64,000 nt of DNA from Clostridiales bacterium (GTDB lineage: Bacteria; Bacillota; Clostridia; Christensenellales; Aristaeellaceae), in the NCBI GenBank assembly GCA_004555155.1, contig SFJH01000017.1, positions 1 to 64,000 on the forward strand. Reading direction: 5' to 3'. This document shows positions 52,153 to 61,460 of the stretch, in pieces. The notes under the pieces are model-generated. The model did not search any database, was not told the origin of the DNA, and saw only the letters and a program-made list of their open reading frames with translations. Every line of letters begins with the position of its first letter. Within the stretch, counting starts at the first letter, position 1. The position numbers and the translations under genes were made by a program.

Positions 52153-54073
52153 GACAATCGCGCAGAAAATCATCGCGGCGCACCTGGTCTCCGGGGACAT
52201 GACCCCCGGCAGCGAAATCGCGCTGAGGATCGATCAGACCCTGACCCAGGACGCCACCGGCACCATGGCCTATCTGGAATTCGAAACCATGGGCATCCCC
52301 CGGGTGCGCACGGAACTGAGCGTGGCCTATGTGGACCACAACACGCTGCAGTGCGGCTTCGAAAACGGCGACGACCATCGCTATCTTCAGACCGTGGCCG
52401 CCAAGTACGGCGTGCAGTTCTCGCGCCCCGGCAACGGCATCTGCCATCAGGTGCATCTGGAGCGCTTCGGCAAGCCCGGCAAGACGCTCATCGGCTCCGA
52501 CAGCCATACCCCCACCGGCGGCGGACTGGGCATGCTGGCCTTCGGCGCGGGCGGACTGGACGTGGCCGTGGCCATGGGCGGCGGCGCGTACTACATCACC
52601 ATGCCGAGGATGTTCAAGGTCAATCTGACCGGAAAGCTGTCCCCCTACGTCACCGCCAAGGACGTGAGCCTGGAGCTGCTCAGGATCCTGTCCGTGAAGG
52701 GCGGCGTGGGCGCGATCATCGAGTGGGGCGGCGAGGGCGTATCGACCCTGTCCGTGCCCGAGCGCGGCACCATCACCAACATGGGCACCGAGCTGGGCGC
52801 GACCACGTCCATCTTCCCCTCCGACGGGATCACCCGCGCATTCCTGAAGGCGCAGGGCCGTGAAGAGGATTACGTCCCCCTCGCCAGCGATCCCGACGCG
52901 GTCTACGACCGGGTGATCGACATCGATCTGAGCGCGCTGAAGCCCCTGATCGCCTGCCCCCACAGCCCGGACAACGTGGTGGAGGTCGCGTCGCTGAAGG
53001 ACGTGAAGGTGGATCAGGTGTGCATCGGCTCCTGCACGAACTCGTCGTTGTACGACATGCTGAAGGTGGCCGCCATGCTCAGGGGCAAGACGATCCATCC
53101 CTCGGTGAGCCTGTCCGTATCGCCCGGCTCCCGGCAGGTGCTGACCATGCTGGCCGACTGCGGCGCGCTGACCGACATCCTGGCCAGCGGCGCGCGCGTG
53201 CTGGAGTGCGCCTGCGGCCCCTGCATCGGCATGGGCTTCTCGCCCAACTCCGCCGGCGTCAGCCTGCGCACCTTCAATCGCAACTTCCTGGGCCGCAGCG
53301 GCACCAAGGACGGTCAGGTCTATCTGGTCTCGCCGGAGACCGCCGTGGCCTCCGCGCTCACCGGCTTCATCACCGATCCCACCTCCTTCGCCGAGCCGCT
53401 GAACGTGGTCATGCCGGAGCAGTTCAAGGTGAACGATTCCGCAGTGCTGCCGCCCCTCCCGGCGGATCAGGCGGCGGACGCGCAGGTGCTCCGCGGCCCC
53501 AACATCAAGGAGTTCCCCAGGAGCAAGCCCTTCGCGGATACGCTGACCGCCGAGCTGGTGCTGAAGGTGGGCGACAACATCACCACCGACCACATCATGC
53601 CCGCCGGTGCGAAGATCCTGCCCTACCGCTCCAACATTCCCTATCTGAGCAAATTCTGCTTCGAGGTGTGCGACCCGACCTTCCCCGAGCGCGCGAAGGC
53701 CGCCGGTGACGGCGTGATCGTCGGCGGAAGCAACTACGGCCAGGGCTCCTCCCGCGAGCATGCCGCGCTGGTGCCCATGTATCTGGGCGTGCGCTGCGTC
53801 ATCGCCAAGAGCTTCGCCCGCATCCACGCGGCGAACCTGATCAACGCGGGCATCCTGCCGCTGACCTTCGAAGACCCCGCCGACTACGATCGCCTGGAGC
53901 AGGGTGCGCGGCTGACCCTCTCTGACGTGGAAAACGGCATGAAACAGGGCCGTCTCAGCGTGTCCGACGGCGCGGGCTTCACCTTCCGCGCGGTCTGCGA
54001 CCTGTCCGAGCGCCAGAGGGGCATCCTGCTGGCCGGAGGACTGCTCAATTATACCAGGGAGGGCGGACAGTGA
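52145..54073 (+). CDS. acnA: Aconitate hydratase
   Basis: The 642-residue protein overlaps the end of the GntR gene. It has the three iron-sulfur Cys-containing regions of aconitases (CIGSCTNSSLYDML; CACGPCIGMGFSPN) and the swivel-domain motif GGSNYGQGSSREHAAL. Length matches the clostridial AcnA-like group of ~640 residues, shorter than the 890-residue AcnA of Escherichia coli. It isomerises citrate to isocitrate in the cytosol, following Re-citrate synthase and preceding isocitrate dehydrogenase. Confidence 0.93.
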   Translation: MGKTIAQKIIAAHLVSGDMTPGSEIALRIDQTLTQDATGTMAYLEFETMGIPRVRTELSVAYVDHNTLQCGFENGDDHRYLQTVAAKYGVQFSRPGNGICHQVHLERFGKPGKTLIGSDSHTPTGGGLGMLAFGAGGLDVAVAMGGGAYYITMPRMFKVNLTGKLSPYVTAKDVSLELLRILSVKGGVGAIIEWGGEGVSTLSVPERGTITNMGTELGATTSIFPSDGITRAFLKAQGREEDYVPLASDPDAVYDRVIDIDLSALKPLIACPHSPDNVVEVASLKDVKVDQVCIGSCTNSSLYDMLKVAAMLRGKTIHPSVSLSVSPGSRQVLTMLADCGALTDILASGARVLECACGPCIGMGFSPNSAGVSLRTFNRNFLGRSGTKDGQVYLVSPETAVASALTGFITDPTSFAEPLNVVMPEQFKVNDSAVLPPLPADQAADAQVLRGPNIKEFPRSKPFADTLTAELVLKVGDNITTDHIMPAGAKILPYRSNIPYLSKFCFEVCDPTFPERAKAAGDGVIVGGSNYGQGSSREHAALVPMYLGVRCVIAKSFARIHAANLINAGILPLTFEDPADYDRLEQGARLTLSDVENGMKQGRLSVSDGAGFTFRAVCDLSERQRGILLAGGLLNYTREGGQ

Positions 54074-55179
54074 TGAACGAAATCCATCAGGCCTGCGAGG
54101 CCTTTCGGACGCTGCTTGAGGAGCAGCTGGCGCGCATCGCCAACCTGCGCGCCGACAAGATCGATTTTTCCAGCAAGCCCGTCGTGACCGTGGGCGTCAT
54201 CGACGGCGACGGCATCGGCCCGATCATCATGGCGCACGCCGTGAAGGTGCTGGAAACGCTGCTGGCGGACGAGCTCGCGCAGGGCAGCGTGGTTTTGAAG
54301 CGCATCGAGGGTCTGACCCTTGAAAACCGCATGGCGCTGGGTCAATCCGTGCCTGCGGACGTGCTGGCGCAGATCAAAACCTGCGACGTGCTGCTGAAGG
54401 GCCCCACCACCACGCCCATGGGCGGCAGGATGGAGAGCGCCAACGTCACCCTGCGCCGGGAGCTGGATCTGTACGCCAACTGCCGCCCGGTATCGATTCC
54501 GGAGAAGAACATCGACTGGATGTTCTTCCGGGAGAACACCGAGGGCGAGTACGTGCTGGGCAGCCGGGGCGTGGAGCTTCCCGGCATGGCCGTCGATTTC
54601 AAGGTCACCACCGACGCCGGTACCCGCCGCATCGCCCGCGCCGCCTTTGAATACGCGAAGAACAACGGCAAGACCCGCGTCTCCATCGTCACCAAGGCCA
54701 ACATCATGAAGAAGACCGACGGCAAGTTCACCGCCATCGCCCACGAGGTCGCCCGGGACTATCCCGACATCGCCGTGGACGACTGGTACATCGACATCAT
54801 GACCGCCAATCTGGTCAACGAGGCCATCCGCGACCAGTTCCAGGTGGTGCTGCTGCCCAATCTCTACGGCGACATCATCACCGACGAGGCCGCCCAGATC
54901 CAGGGCGGCGTCGGCACCGCCGGCAGCGCCAACATCGGCGACCGCTTCGCCATGTTCGAGGCCATCCACGGCTCCGCGCCCCGGCTGATCGAGCAGGGGT
55001 TGGGCGCCTACGCCAATCCCGCCAGCATCCTGAAGGCCGCCGCCATGCTGCTGCGCCACATCTGCCGCGCCGACGCCGCCGCGCGCCTGGAAAGGGCGCT
55101 GGAGGGCTGCGCGCTGACCGTGGACGTCGGCGCGTCCACCGGCGCGGAGTACGCCGAAGCCATCCTGAAGGCGCTGTAA
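54073..55179 (+). CDS. icd: NAD-type isocitrate dehydrogenase
   Basis: The 368-residue protein starts at ATG 54073, overlapping the aconitase stop (TGATGA); an in-frame GTG at 54070 is an alternative. GVIDGDGIGPIIM, the substrate region MESANVTLRRELDLYAN, and NLYGDIITDEAAQIQGGVG with GSANIGDRFAMFEAIHGSAP place it in the isocitrate/isopropylmalate dehydrogenase family. Association with aconitase and Re-citrate synthase favours isocitrate over isopropylmalate. It would yield 2-oxoglutarate for glutamate synthesis. A terminator follows. Confidence 0.9.
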   Translation: MNEIHQACEAFRTLLEEQLARIANLRADKIDFSSKPVVTVGVIDGDGIGPIIMAHAVKVLETLLADELAQGSVVLKRIEGLTLENRMALGQSVPADVLAQIKTCDVLLKGPTTTPMGGRMESANVTLRRELDLYANCRPVSIPEKNIDWMFFRENTEGEYVLGSRGVELPGMAVDFKVTTDAGTRRIARAAFEYAKNNGKTRVSIVTKANIMKKTDGKFTAIAHEVARDYPDIAVDDWYIDIMTANLVNEAIRDQFQVVLLPNLYGDIITDEAAQIQGGVGTAGSANIGDRFAMFEAIHGSAPRLIEQGLGAYANPASILKAAAMLLRHICRADAAARLERALEGCALTVDVGASTGAEYAEAILKAL

Positions 55180-55188
55180 GATCATTTA

Positions 55189-55218
55189 CCGCCCGGGGCG
55201 TTTCCCCGGGCGGATTTT
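55189..55218 (+). terminator. Terminator after isocitrate dehydrogenase
   Basis: CCGCCCGGGG-CGTTT-CCCCGGGCGG-ATTTT. Confidence 0.9.
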
Positions 55219-55251
55219 GACGTTCCGACACAAAAGATCAAGGAGGATTCT

Positions 55252-56502
55252 ATGCTGAAATCGAAATCCATCATCGCACATTCGGACGCGGGGCTGAGCG
55301 ACGGCGAGATCCGCGCGGCGCTGGCGGACAGCCTGTCCGCCTGTCCGCCCCTTCGCCGGGTGCTGCTGCTGCCCCCGGATCACACGCGACTGCACTCCGG
55401 CGCGGGCCGGATCGTGCAGCATCTGTATGAAATGCTGTCGCCGACTTGCGAGGTCGACGTCATGCCCGCGCTGGGCACCCACGTGCCCGTGACCGAAGGG
55501 GAGTGGCGGGAGATGTTCGGCAACGTGCCCTTCGAGCGCATGATCGTCCACAACTGGCGCGCCGATGTGGTTCGCCTGGGTCAGGTGCCCGGCGAGGTGA
55601 TCGAGCGGCTCTCCGAGGGACTGATGCGCGACCCCGTGGACGTGGAGCTCAACCGCCGCCTGCTGGATCCCGGCTACGATCTGATTCTCTCCATCGGACA
55701 GGTGGTGCCCCACGAGGTGGTGGGCATGGCGAACCGCAACAAAAACCTGTTCGTGGGCTGCGGCGGCGCGAACATGATCAATTCCAGCCACATGCTGGGC
55801 GCGTTCTACGGTCTGGAGCGGATCATGGGCCGGGATCACACCCCCGTGCGCGACATGTTCGACTACGCCGAGGAGCATTTCCTCGCGTCCATCCCCCTGA
55901 GCTACATCCTGACCGTGACCACCGCCCCGGAGGGCGAGGTGCGCACCCACGGACTGTTCATCGGCCGGGAGCGGGCGCGGTTTGAGGAGGCCGTGGCGCT
56001 TTCCCAGCAGGTGAACGTCATCCACGTGCCCGAGCCGCTGCAGACGGCGGTGGTCTGGCTGGACGGACAGGAGTTCCGCTCCACCTGGCTGGGCAACAAG
56101 GCGGTCTACCGCACGCGGATGGCCATGGCGGACGGCGGCAATCTGATCGTGCTCGCGCCGGGCGTGGAGCGCTTCGGCGAGGATCCGCGCATCGACGCGC
56201 TGATCCGCCGCTACGGCTACTGCGGCCGGGAAAACGTGCTGCGGCTGGTGAAGGAGCGGCAGGATCTGCGCGAGAACCTGTCCGCCGCCGCCCATCTCAT
56301 CCACGGCTCCAGCGACGGCCGCTTCCGGATCACCTACTGCACCAAGCACCTGACCGAAGCGGAGGTGCGCTCCGTCTGCTACGACTATCTCCCCTTCGAC
56401 GAGGCCGCGCGCCGCTATGATCCCGCGAAGCTGAAGCCCGGTCAGAACGGGGACTGCTACTTCATCCCCAACCCCGCGCTGGGCCTGTGGTCGGCCAAGT
56501 AG
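55252..56502 (+). CDS. LarA-like lactate racemase-domain protein
   Basis: The 416-residue protein starts at ATG 55252 behind AAGGAGGATTCT. It resembles the nickel-pincer-dependent LarA family: LLLPPDHTRLHSGAG, MPALGTHVPVTEGEW (the first conserved His region), VVPHEVVGMANRNKNLFVGCGG (second His and Lys region) and VNVIHVPEPLQTAVVW. The substrate is probably a 2-hydroxy acid but need not be lactate; many LarA homologues act on other acids. No larBCE maturation genes are in the window. It sits after the terminator of the citrate operon. Confidence 0.8.
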   Translation: MLKSKSIIAHSDAGLSDGEIRAALADSLSACPPLRRVLLLPPDHTRLHSGAGRIVQHLYEMLSPTCEVDVMPALGTHVPVTEGEWREMFGNVPFERMIVHNWRADVVRLGQVPGEVIERLSEGLMRDPVDVELNRRLLDPGYDLILSIGQVVPHEVVGMANRNKNLFVGCGGANMINSSHMLGAFYGLERIMGRDHTPVRDMFDYAEEHFLASIPLSYILTVTTAPEGEVRTHGLFIGRERARFEEAVALSQQVNVIHVPEPLQTAVVWLDGQEFRSTWLGNKAVYRTRMAMADGGNLIVLAPGVERFGEDPRIDALIRRYGYCGRENVLRLVKERQDLRENLSAAAHLIHGSSDGRFRITYCTKHLTEAEVRSVCYDYLPFDEAARRYDPAKLKPGQNGDCYFIPNPALGLWSAK

Positions 56503-56529
56503 CGCGCCGACTGAACCATATATTCCCAG

Positions 56530-56570
56530 TTGTATACAGGGTTGATTCTGCTATAAGCTGATGTTAATAT
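56530..56570 (+). promoter_or_regulatory. Promoter and GntR-type operator of the FAD-sirohaem fusion gene
   Basis: TTGTATACA (56530-56538) repeats the word found at 50.03 kb. Two promoter readings are possible: TTGTAT (56530)-16 bp-TATAAG (56552), overlapping the operator, or TTGATT (56542)-17 bp-TAATAT (56565). Both place the palindrome so that bound GntR would block RNA polymerase. Confidence 0.65.
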
Positions 56571-56619
56571 ATACATGGGATATGCTTGCCCCGGATGGGG
56601 CAGAGAAGGAGCAACGATC

Positions 56620-59193
56620 ATGAATACCATCATCATTGGAGGCGTTGCGGCGGGCACGAAGGCCGCCGCAAAGCTCAAGCGACAGGAAAGGTCGGCGCAG
56701 GTGACCGTTTACACCCGGTCCACGGACATCTCTTACGCAGGCTGCGGACTGCCCTACTACGTGGGCGGTGCGATCGAATCCCGGGAACAGCTGATCGTCA
56801 ACACGCCTGAGAAGTTTACCGCGCTCACTGGCGTGCGCGTCCAAACCGGCATGGAGGCCGTTTCCGTCGACGCCAAAGCGAAGAAGGTCGCCTTCCGAAA
56901 TGCAGTCACCGGCGAGGAATCCGCCGTCGAATACGACAACCTCATCATCGCCACCGGCGCGGAGCCCTTCGTGCCCAACGTGCCCGGCACCGCCCTTCCC
57001 GGCGTGTTCACCATGCGCACGCCCGACGACGCCATCGGCCTGCGCGCCTATGTGCAGGACAATCACTGCCGCAGCGCAGTGGTGGTGGGCGGCGGCTTCA
57101 TCGGCCTGGAGATCGCCGAAAACCTGATGGCTCAGGGCCTGAAGGTCACGGTGGCCGACATGGCGGATCAGGTCATGCCCAACCTGTTCGACCCCGAGAT
57201 GGCCGACTACATCCGCCGCAGGCTGCAGGCCAAGGGTCTGCGCGTGATGACCGGCGCCGCGCTGGAGGAGGTCACCGGCACGACCCGCGCCACCGGCATT
57301 CGCACCAGCGTCGGTCCGGTGCAGGGCGACGCGGTGGTGCTGGCCATCGGCGTGCGTCCGGCCACGGGCTTCCTGGCGGATTCCGGCATCGAGATGTTCA
57401 AGGGAACCATCGTCGTGGACGATCATCAGCGCACCAATCTGCCCAACGTGTACGCCGTGGGCGACTGCGCGCAGGTGTTCAACCGCGTTACCGGCAAGCC
57501 CCAGTGGTCCGCCATGGGCTCCACCGCCAACATCACCGGCCGCTGCCTGGCCCGGAATCTCACCGGCACGGACACGCCCTATCGCGGCTGTCTGGGCACC
57601 GGCGTGGTGCGCCTGGCCGACGATCTGAACGCCGGCCGCACGGGCCTGACCGAGGCGCAGGCGAAGGACGCGGGCTTCGATCCCGTCACCGCGCTGTGCG
57701 TCACCGACGACAAGGCCCACTACTATCCCGGCGTGTCCACCTTTGTGACCAAGCTGATCGCCGATCGCGAGAGCCATCGCCTGCTGGGCATTCAGGTGCT
57801 GGGCGCGGGCGCGGTGGACAAGATGGTGGATATCGCCGTCACCGGCATCGCCATGAACGCGAAGGTGGAGGACTTCGATACCCTCGATTTCGCCTACGCG
57901 CCGCCGTTCTCCACGGCCATCCATCCCTTCGTTCAGGCGTGCTATATTCTGGAGAACAAGCTCGCCGGCGCGCTGGAGAGCTTCACCCCCGCAGAGTATG
58001 CCGCCGGCGCGGCCAGGGGCTACAAGGTGATCGATGTGCAGCCCGAGGCGAAGATCCCCGGCGCGATGTGGGTCAACCTGGCTCAGGTAAACGGCCCCAT
58101 CGAAGGCCTCGGTCTGGAGGACAAGCTGCTGCTGGTGTGCACTCGCGGCAAGCGCGGCTACTTCCTGCAGAACCGGCTGAAGTCCTTCGGCTACACCAAC
58201 ACCCGCGTGCTGGAGGGCGGCGCGTTCTTCAACCATGTAAAAGTTGCCTCCGAGGGCGGCAAGCTGTCCCCGGCGGACATCAAGCGCGTGAAGGGACTGG
58301 GCTGCCTGCAGGACAAGCGCTATCCCGATGTGTTCAACGTGCGCGTCATCACCCGCAACGGCAAGATCTCCTCCGACGAGCATCGGATCATCGCGGAGGC
58401 CGCCGAGCGCTTCGGCAGCGGCGCGGTGACCATGACCACCCGCCTGACGCTGGAGATTCAGGGCGTGAAGTACGACGACATCCCCGCGCTGATCGACTTC
58501 CTCCAGGAGCACGGGCTGCAGACCGGCGGCACCGGATCTCTGGTGCGCCCGGTGGTCTCCTGCAAGGGCACCACCTGCCAGTACGGCCTGCTGGATTCCT
58601 TCGACCTGTCCGAGAAGCTGCATGAGCGCTTCTACATCGGCTATCACGGCGTGACGCTGCCCCACAAGTTCAAGATCGCCGTGGGCGGCTGCCCGAACAA
58701 CTGCGTCAAGCCCGATCTGAACGACCTGGGCATCGTGGGCCAGCGCGTGCCGATGATCGACTACGCCAAGTGCCGCGGCTGCAAGAAGTGCCAGGTGGAG
58801 ACCAACTGCCCCATCCATGTGGCCAAGGTCGTGGACGGCAAGATCCAGATCGACCCCAACGCCTGCAACAACTGCGGCCGCTGCAAGGGACGCTGCCCCT
58901 TCGGCGCGCTGGAGGAGTATCAGGAGGGCTACAAGGTCTACGTCGGCGGCCGCTGGGGCAAGAAGACCGCCTTCGGCCGTCCGCTGAGCCGCATCTTCAC
59001 CTCCGAGGAGGAGCTGATGGAGGTTGTGGAGAAGGCCATCCTGCTCTTCCGCGACGAGGGTATCTCCGGCGAGCGCTTCGCCGACACCATCAACCGCCTC
59101 GGCTTCGAGTATGTGGAGGACAAGCTGCTCAATACCGACATCGACAAGTCCGCCATCCTGAACAAGGACGTCACCGGCGGCGCCACCTGCTGA
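56620..59193 (+). CDS. Fused FAD-disulfide oxidoreductase / rhodanese-like / sirohaem / ferredoxin protein
   Basis: The 857-residue protein starts at ATG 56620 behind AGAAGGAGC. Residues 1-450 resemble CoA-disulfide reductase/NADH oxidase: IIIGGVAAGTKAAAKL, the redox Cys in SYAGCGLPYYVGG, NAD-binding VVVGGGFIGLEIAENL and AVGDCAQVF. A rhodanese-like segment follows (~460-550, LLLVCTRGKRGYFLQ, with the Cys at that position). Residues ~560-720 resemble the sulfite/nitrite reductase sirohaem domain (SCKGTTCQYG and VGGCPNNCVKPDLND). Two 4Fe-4S ferredoxin motifs (CRGCKKCQVETNCP, CNNCGRCKGRCP) follow. It could reduce sulfite or a persulfide with NAD(P)H. Confidence 0.85.
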   Translation: MNTIIIGGVAAGTKAAAKLKRQERSAQVTVYTRSTDISYAGCGLPYYVGGAIESREQLIVNTPEKFTALTGVRVQTGMEAVSVDAKAKKVAFRNAVTGEESAVEYDNLIIATGAEPFVPNVPGTALPGVFTMRTPDDAIGLRAYVQDNHCRSAVVVGGGFIGLEIAENLMAQGLKVTVADMADQVMPNLFDPEMADYIRRRLQAKGLRVMTGAALEEVTGTTRATGIRTSVGPVQGDAVVLAIGVRPATGFLADSGIEMFKGTIVVDDHQRTNLPNVYAVGDCAQVFNRVTGKPQWSAMGSTANITGRCLARNLTGTDTPYRGCLGTGVVRLADDLNAGRTGLTEAQAKDAGFDPVTALCVTDDKAHYYPGVSTFVTKLIADRESHRLLGIQVLGAGAVDKMVDIAVTGIAMNAKVEDFDTLDFAYAPPFSTAIHPFVQACYILENKLAGALESFTPAEYAAGAARGYKVIDVQPEAKIPGAMWVNLAQVNGPIEGLGLEDKLLLVCTRGKRGYFLQNRLKSFGYTNTRVLEGGAFFNHVKVASEGGKLSPADIKRVKGLGCLQDKRYPDVFNVRVITRNGKISSDEHRIIAEAAERFGSGAVTMTTRLTLEIQGVKYDDIPALIDFLQEHGLQTGGTGSLVRPVVSCKGTTCQYGLLDSFDLSEKLHERFYIGYHGVTLPHKFKIAVGGCPNNCVKPDLNDLGIVGQRVPMIDYAKCRGCKKCQVETNCPIHVAKVVDGKIQIDPNACNNCGRCKGRCPFGALEEYQEGYKVYVGGRWGKKTAFGRPLSRIFTSEEELMEVVEKAILLFRDEGISGERFADTINRLGFEYVEDKLLNTDIDKSAILNKDVTGGATC

Positions 59194-59209
59194 CGCGCCA
59201 ACGGCCAAT

Positions 59210-59238
59210 GCGCCCGGGGAATCCGCTTCCCCGGGCGC
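59210..59238 (+). terminator. Terminator of the fusion gene
   Basis: GCGCCCGGGGAA-TCCGC-TTCCCCGGGCGC, then TTCTGTGCCCTTT. Confidence 0.8.
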
Positions 59239-59287
59239 TTCTGTGCCCTTTCCCCTCCGCAGCGCATGGAAATTAACAGAAACCCGG

Positions 59288-59316
59288 TTGACGGCGCGGG
59301 CCGGCCGTACTATAAA
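59288..59316 (+). promoter_or_regulatory. Promoter of the riboswitch-ribU unit
   Basis: TTGACG (59288-59293), 17 bp, TATAAA (59311-59316), about 20 bp upstream of the riboswitch. Confidence 0.75.
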
Positions 59317-59336
59317 TAGATTGGATTGAAAAATCC

Positions 59337-59458
59337 ATGTCTTCAGGGCAGGGTGAAATTCCCGACCGGCGGTGACGCATGTTCATGCGAAGTCCGCGAG
59401 CGCAAGCCGAACGGGTGCGATTCCCGTACCGACGGTACAGTCCGGATGGAAGAAGATA
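59337..59458 (+). ncRNA. FMN riboswitch (RFN element)
   Basis: The conserved words AGGGCAGGGTGAAATTCCCG, ACCGGCGGTGA, AGTCCGCGAGCG and GATTCCCGTACCGACGGTAC, then CAGTCCGGATG, appear in RFN order, closed by the outer stem TCTTC/GAAGA. No strong terminator lies before the ATG at 59508, so control is likely at translation, through the Shine-Dalgarno region. It binds FMN and represses riboflavin uptake. Confidence 0.95.
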
Positions 59459-59507
59459 TGGCGGGGCGACGCGCCCCCAAACCAACCCATATCTCCAAAG
59501 GAGACTT

Positions 59508-60122
59508 ATGACCCAGACCACCTCCAACGCTCCCCGCGCGCGCGTGAACGTGCGCAAGCTCACCATGACCGCCATGCTTTCGGCGGTGGCCACGGTGCTG
59601 ATGTTCCTGTCGTTCAACGTACCGCTGATGCCCAGCTTCATCAAGCTGGATTTCTCCGAGCTTCCGGCGCTGATCGCGTCGTTCGCCTTCGGGCCGGTCT
59701 GCGGCGTGACGGTCTGCCTGGTGAAGAACCTGGTCAACCTGCTGTTCACCACCACCGGCGGCGTGGGCGAGCTGAGCAACTTCCTGCTGGGCGCGTGCTT
59801 CGTGCTCCCCGCCGGCCTGATCTACAAGCTCCATAAGGGCAGAAGGAGCGCGCTGATCGGATCGCTGATCGGCGCGGCCGCGATGTCCGTCGTCAGCGTG
59901 TTCAGCAACTACTTCGTCGTCTATCCCATCTACACGGCCTTCATGCCGATGGAGACCATCCTGGGCATGTACCGCGCCATCAACCCCAACGTGCAGACGC
60001 TGTGGGACGCGCTGATCTGGTTCAACATGCCGTTCACCTTTGTCAAGGGCCTGTGCTCGGTGGCCATCGCCTTTGTGATCTACAAGCCGCTCTCCCCGAT
60101 TCTGAAGGGACTGCACCGTTAA
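59508..60122 (+). CDS. ribU: Riboflavin transporter RibU (ECF S component)
   Basis: The 204-residue protein starts at ATG 59508 behind AAAGGAGACTT, downstream of the FMN riboswitch. About six membrane helices (MLSAVATVLMFLSFNVPLMP, IASFAFGPVCGVTVCLVKN, LIGAAAMSVVSVFSNYFVV) and the S-component pattern KLDFSELPALIASFAFGP identify RibU. It would use a shared EcfAAT energising module encoded elsewhere. Confidence 0.95.
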   Translation: MTQTTSNAPRARVNVRKLTMTAMLSAVATVLMFLSFNVPLMPSFIKLDFSELPALIASFAFGPVCGVTVCLVKNLVNLLFTTTGGVGELSNFLLGACFVLPAGLIYKLHKGRRSALIGSLIGAAAMSVVSVFSNYFVVYPIYTAFMPMETILGMYRAINPNVQTLWDALIWFNMPFTFVKGLCSVAIAFVIYKPLSPILKGLHR

Positions 60123-60128
60123 TCCATG

Positions 60129-60166
60129 CGCTTCGCGGAACGCCCTGATCCGCGGAGCGTTTTTTT
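60129..60166 (+). terminator. Terminator of ribU
   Basis: CGCTTCGCGGA, a 9-nt loop, TCCGCGGAGCG and a run of seven T. Confidence 0.92.
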
Positions 60167-60168
60167 CG

Positions 60169-60197
60169 TTGCGCGTTCGTCCGGGTTATGCTATACT
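60169..60197 (+). promoter_or_regulatory. Promoter of the GNAT gene
   Basis: TTGCGC (60169-60174), 17 bp, TATACT (60192-60197) with TG two bases before the -10. Confidence 0.65.
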
Positions 60198-60222
60198 GGA
60201 GGAAAACGCTCAGGAGGTCGCC

Positions 60223-61404
60223 ATGTTTACACGCATCATGCGCCCGGAGGAGGCGCCCCGCCGCGATCTGATCTGCTCCGTCGCCTTTGAAAGTCCCTAC
60301 GAGCCGCCGAAGCCCGACGCCGAACCCCGCCCCGAGCCCATGACCTGGTGGGTGTCCGGGGAGGGCGACAGGCTGTACGGCTGCCTCGGCGTGCTGCCCG
60401 CGCAGGTGCGCTTCGACGGTCACGTCGTTCCCATGGGCGGCGTCGGCGGCGTGGCCACGCTGCCCCAGTACCGCCGCCAGGGCGCGATCCGCGCCTGCAT
60501 GACCGCTGCGCTGGGCGATCTGTACCAAAATGGCGCGGTGTTCTCCGCGCTGTACCCCTTCAGCCGCGCCTACTATCGCAAGTTCGGCTATGAGGACGGC
60601 CCGTCCGTGCGCACCTGGACGATCCCCTTCGACGCGCTGCGCCTGCCCGAGACCGGCGGCTCCATGGAGCTGATCCTGCCCGGCGACGATCTCTCTTGCG
60701 CACTTGCGGCCTACGAGGTCTGCGCGAGCGAATGGAATCTGTCCGTCGCGCCCACGCGGCTCTTCGACGGACTGAACCGCGAAAACTGGATGAAGGACTG
60801 CCGCTACCTCTACGTCTGGCGGGATGACGACGGCGCGCCCGCCGGCGTGATCCTCTTCGCCAAGCGCGACGGCCTGATGGACTGCACCACGAGCTTTTCC
60901 TTGGCGAACTGCCTGCTGTTCCGGGACGTCCGGGCGCTGAGCGCGCTGCTGCGCTTCGCGAAGGGCTTTGCGGCGGACTACTCGGCCATCCGCTTCAGCG
61001 TGCCCCAGGGCGTGCGGGTCGAAAGCCTGATCGGCGAGGGCAACGCCGCCCGCTGCGCCGTGGAGTTCAACGGCATGGCCCGCCTGGTGAACGTGCGGCG
61101 GGCGCTGGAGCTGTGCCGGGTTCGGGGAGAGGGCCGCGCGGTGATCTCCGTCTCCGACGGGATGCTGCCGGAGAACGGCGGCGTCTGGCAGGTGGATTTT
61201 TCGCCGGAGGGCGAGAACCGCGTCGCGCGCACCGACGCCGCGCCGGACGTGGAGCTGCCCGTGGGCGCGCTGACCCAACTGCTGCTGGGCGTCCGCTCCG
61301 CGGACGATCTGCCCATGATGCCCGAGGTGCGCGTGCACAATCCCGCCGCGCCGCTGGAGCGCATCTTCTTTGCCAAGCCCTGCCGGCTGCTGGATCTGTT
61401 CTGA
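60223..61404 (+). CDS. Eis-like GNAT N-acetyltransferase
   Basis: The 393-residue protein starts at ATG 60223 behind CAGGAGGTCGCC. The N-terminal GNAT domain holds the acetyl-CoA-binding VATLPQYRRQGAIRACM and AYYRKFGYE, a second GNAT-like domain follows, and the C-terminus is SCP2-like (ELPVGALTQLLLGVRSADDL), as in the Eis family. It probably acetylates an amine-containing metabolite, peptide or aminoglycoside; the substrate cannot be told from sequence. Length matches the family (~400). Confidence 0.88.
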   Translation: MFTRIMRPEEAPRRDLICSVAFESPYEPPKPDAEPRPEPMTWWVSGEGDRLYGCLGVLPAQVRFDGHVVPMGGVGGVATLPQYRRQGAIRACMTAALGDLYQNGAVFSALYPFSRAYYRKFGYEDGPSVRTWTIPFDALRLPETGGSMELILPGDDLSCALAAYEVCASEWNLSVAPTRLFDGLNRENWMKDCRYLYVWRDDDGAPAGVILFAKRDGLMDCTTSFSLANCLLFRDVRALSALLRFAKGFAADYSAIRFSVPQGVRVESLIGEGNAARCAVEFNGMARLVNVRRALELCRVRGEGRAVISVSDGMLPENGGVWQVDFSPEGENRVARTDAAPDVELPVGALTQLLLGVRSADDLPMMPEVRVHNPAAPLERIFFAKPCRLLDLF

Positions 61405-61460
61405 AACGCATGGGATTTTGTGAATTCGCGCCGTCCGCGCCAAAAACCTTCGCCAAACAC

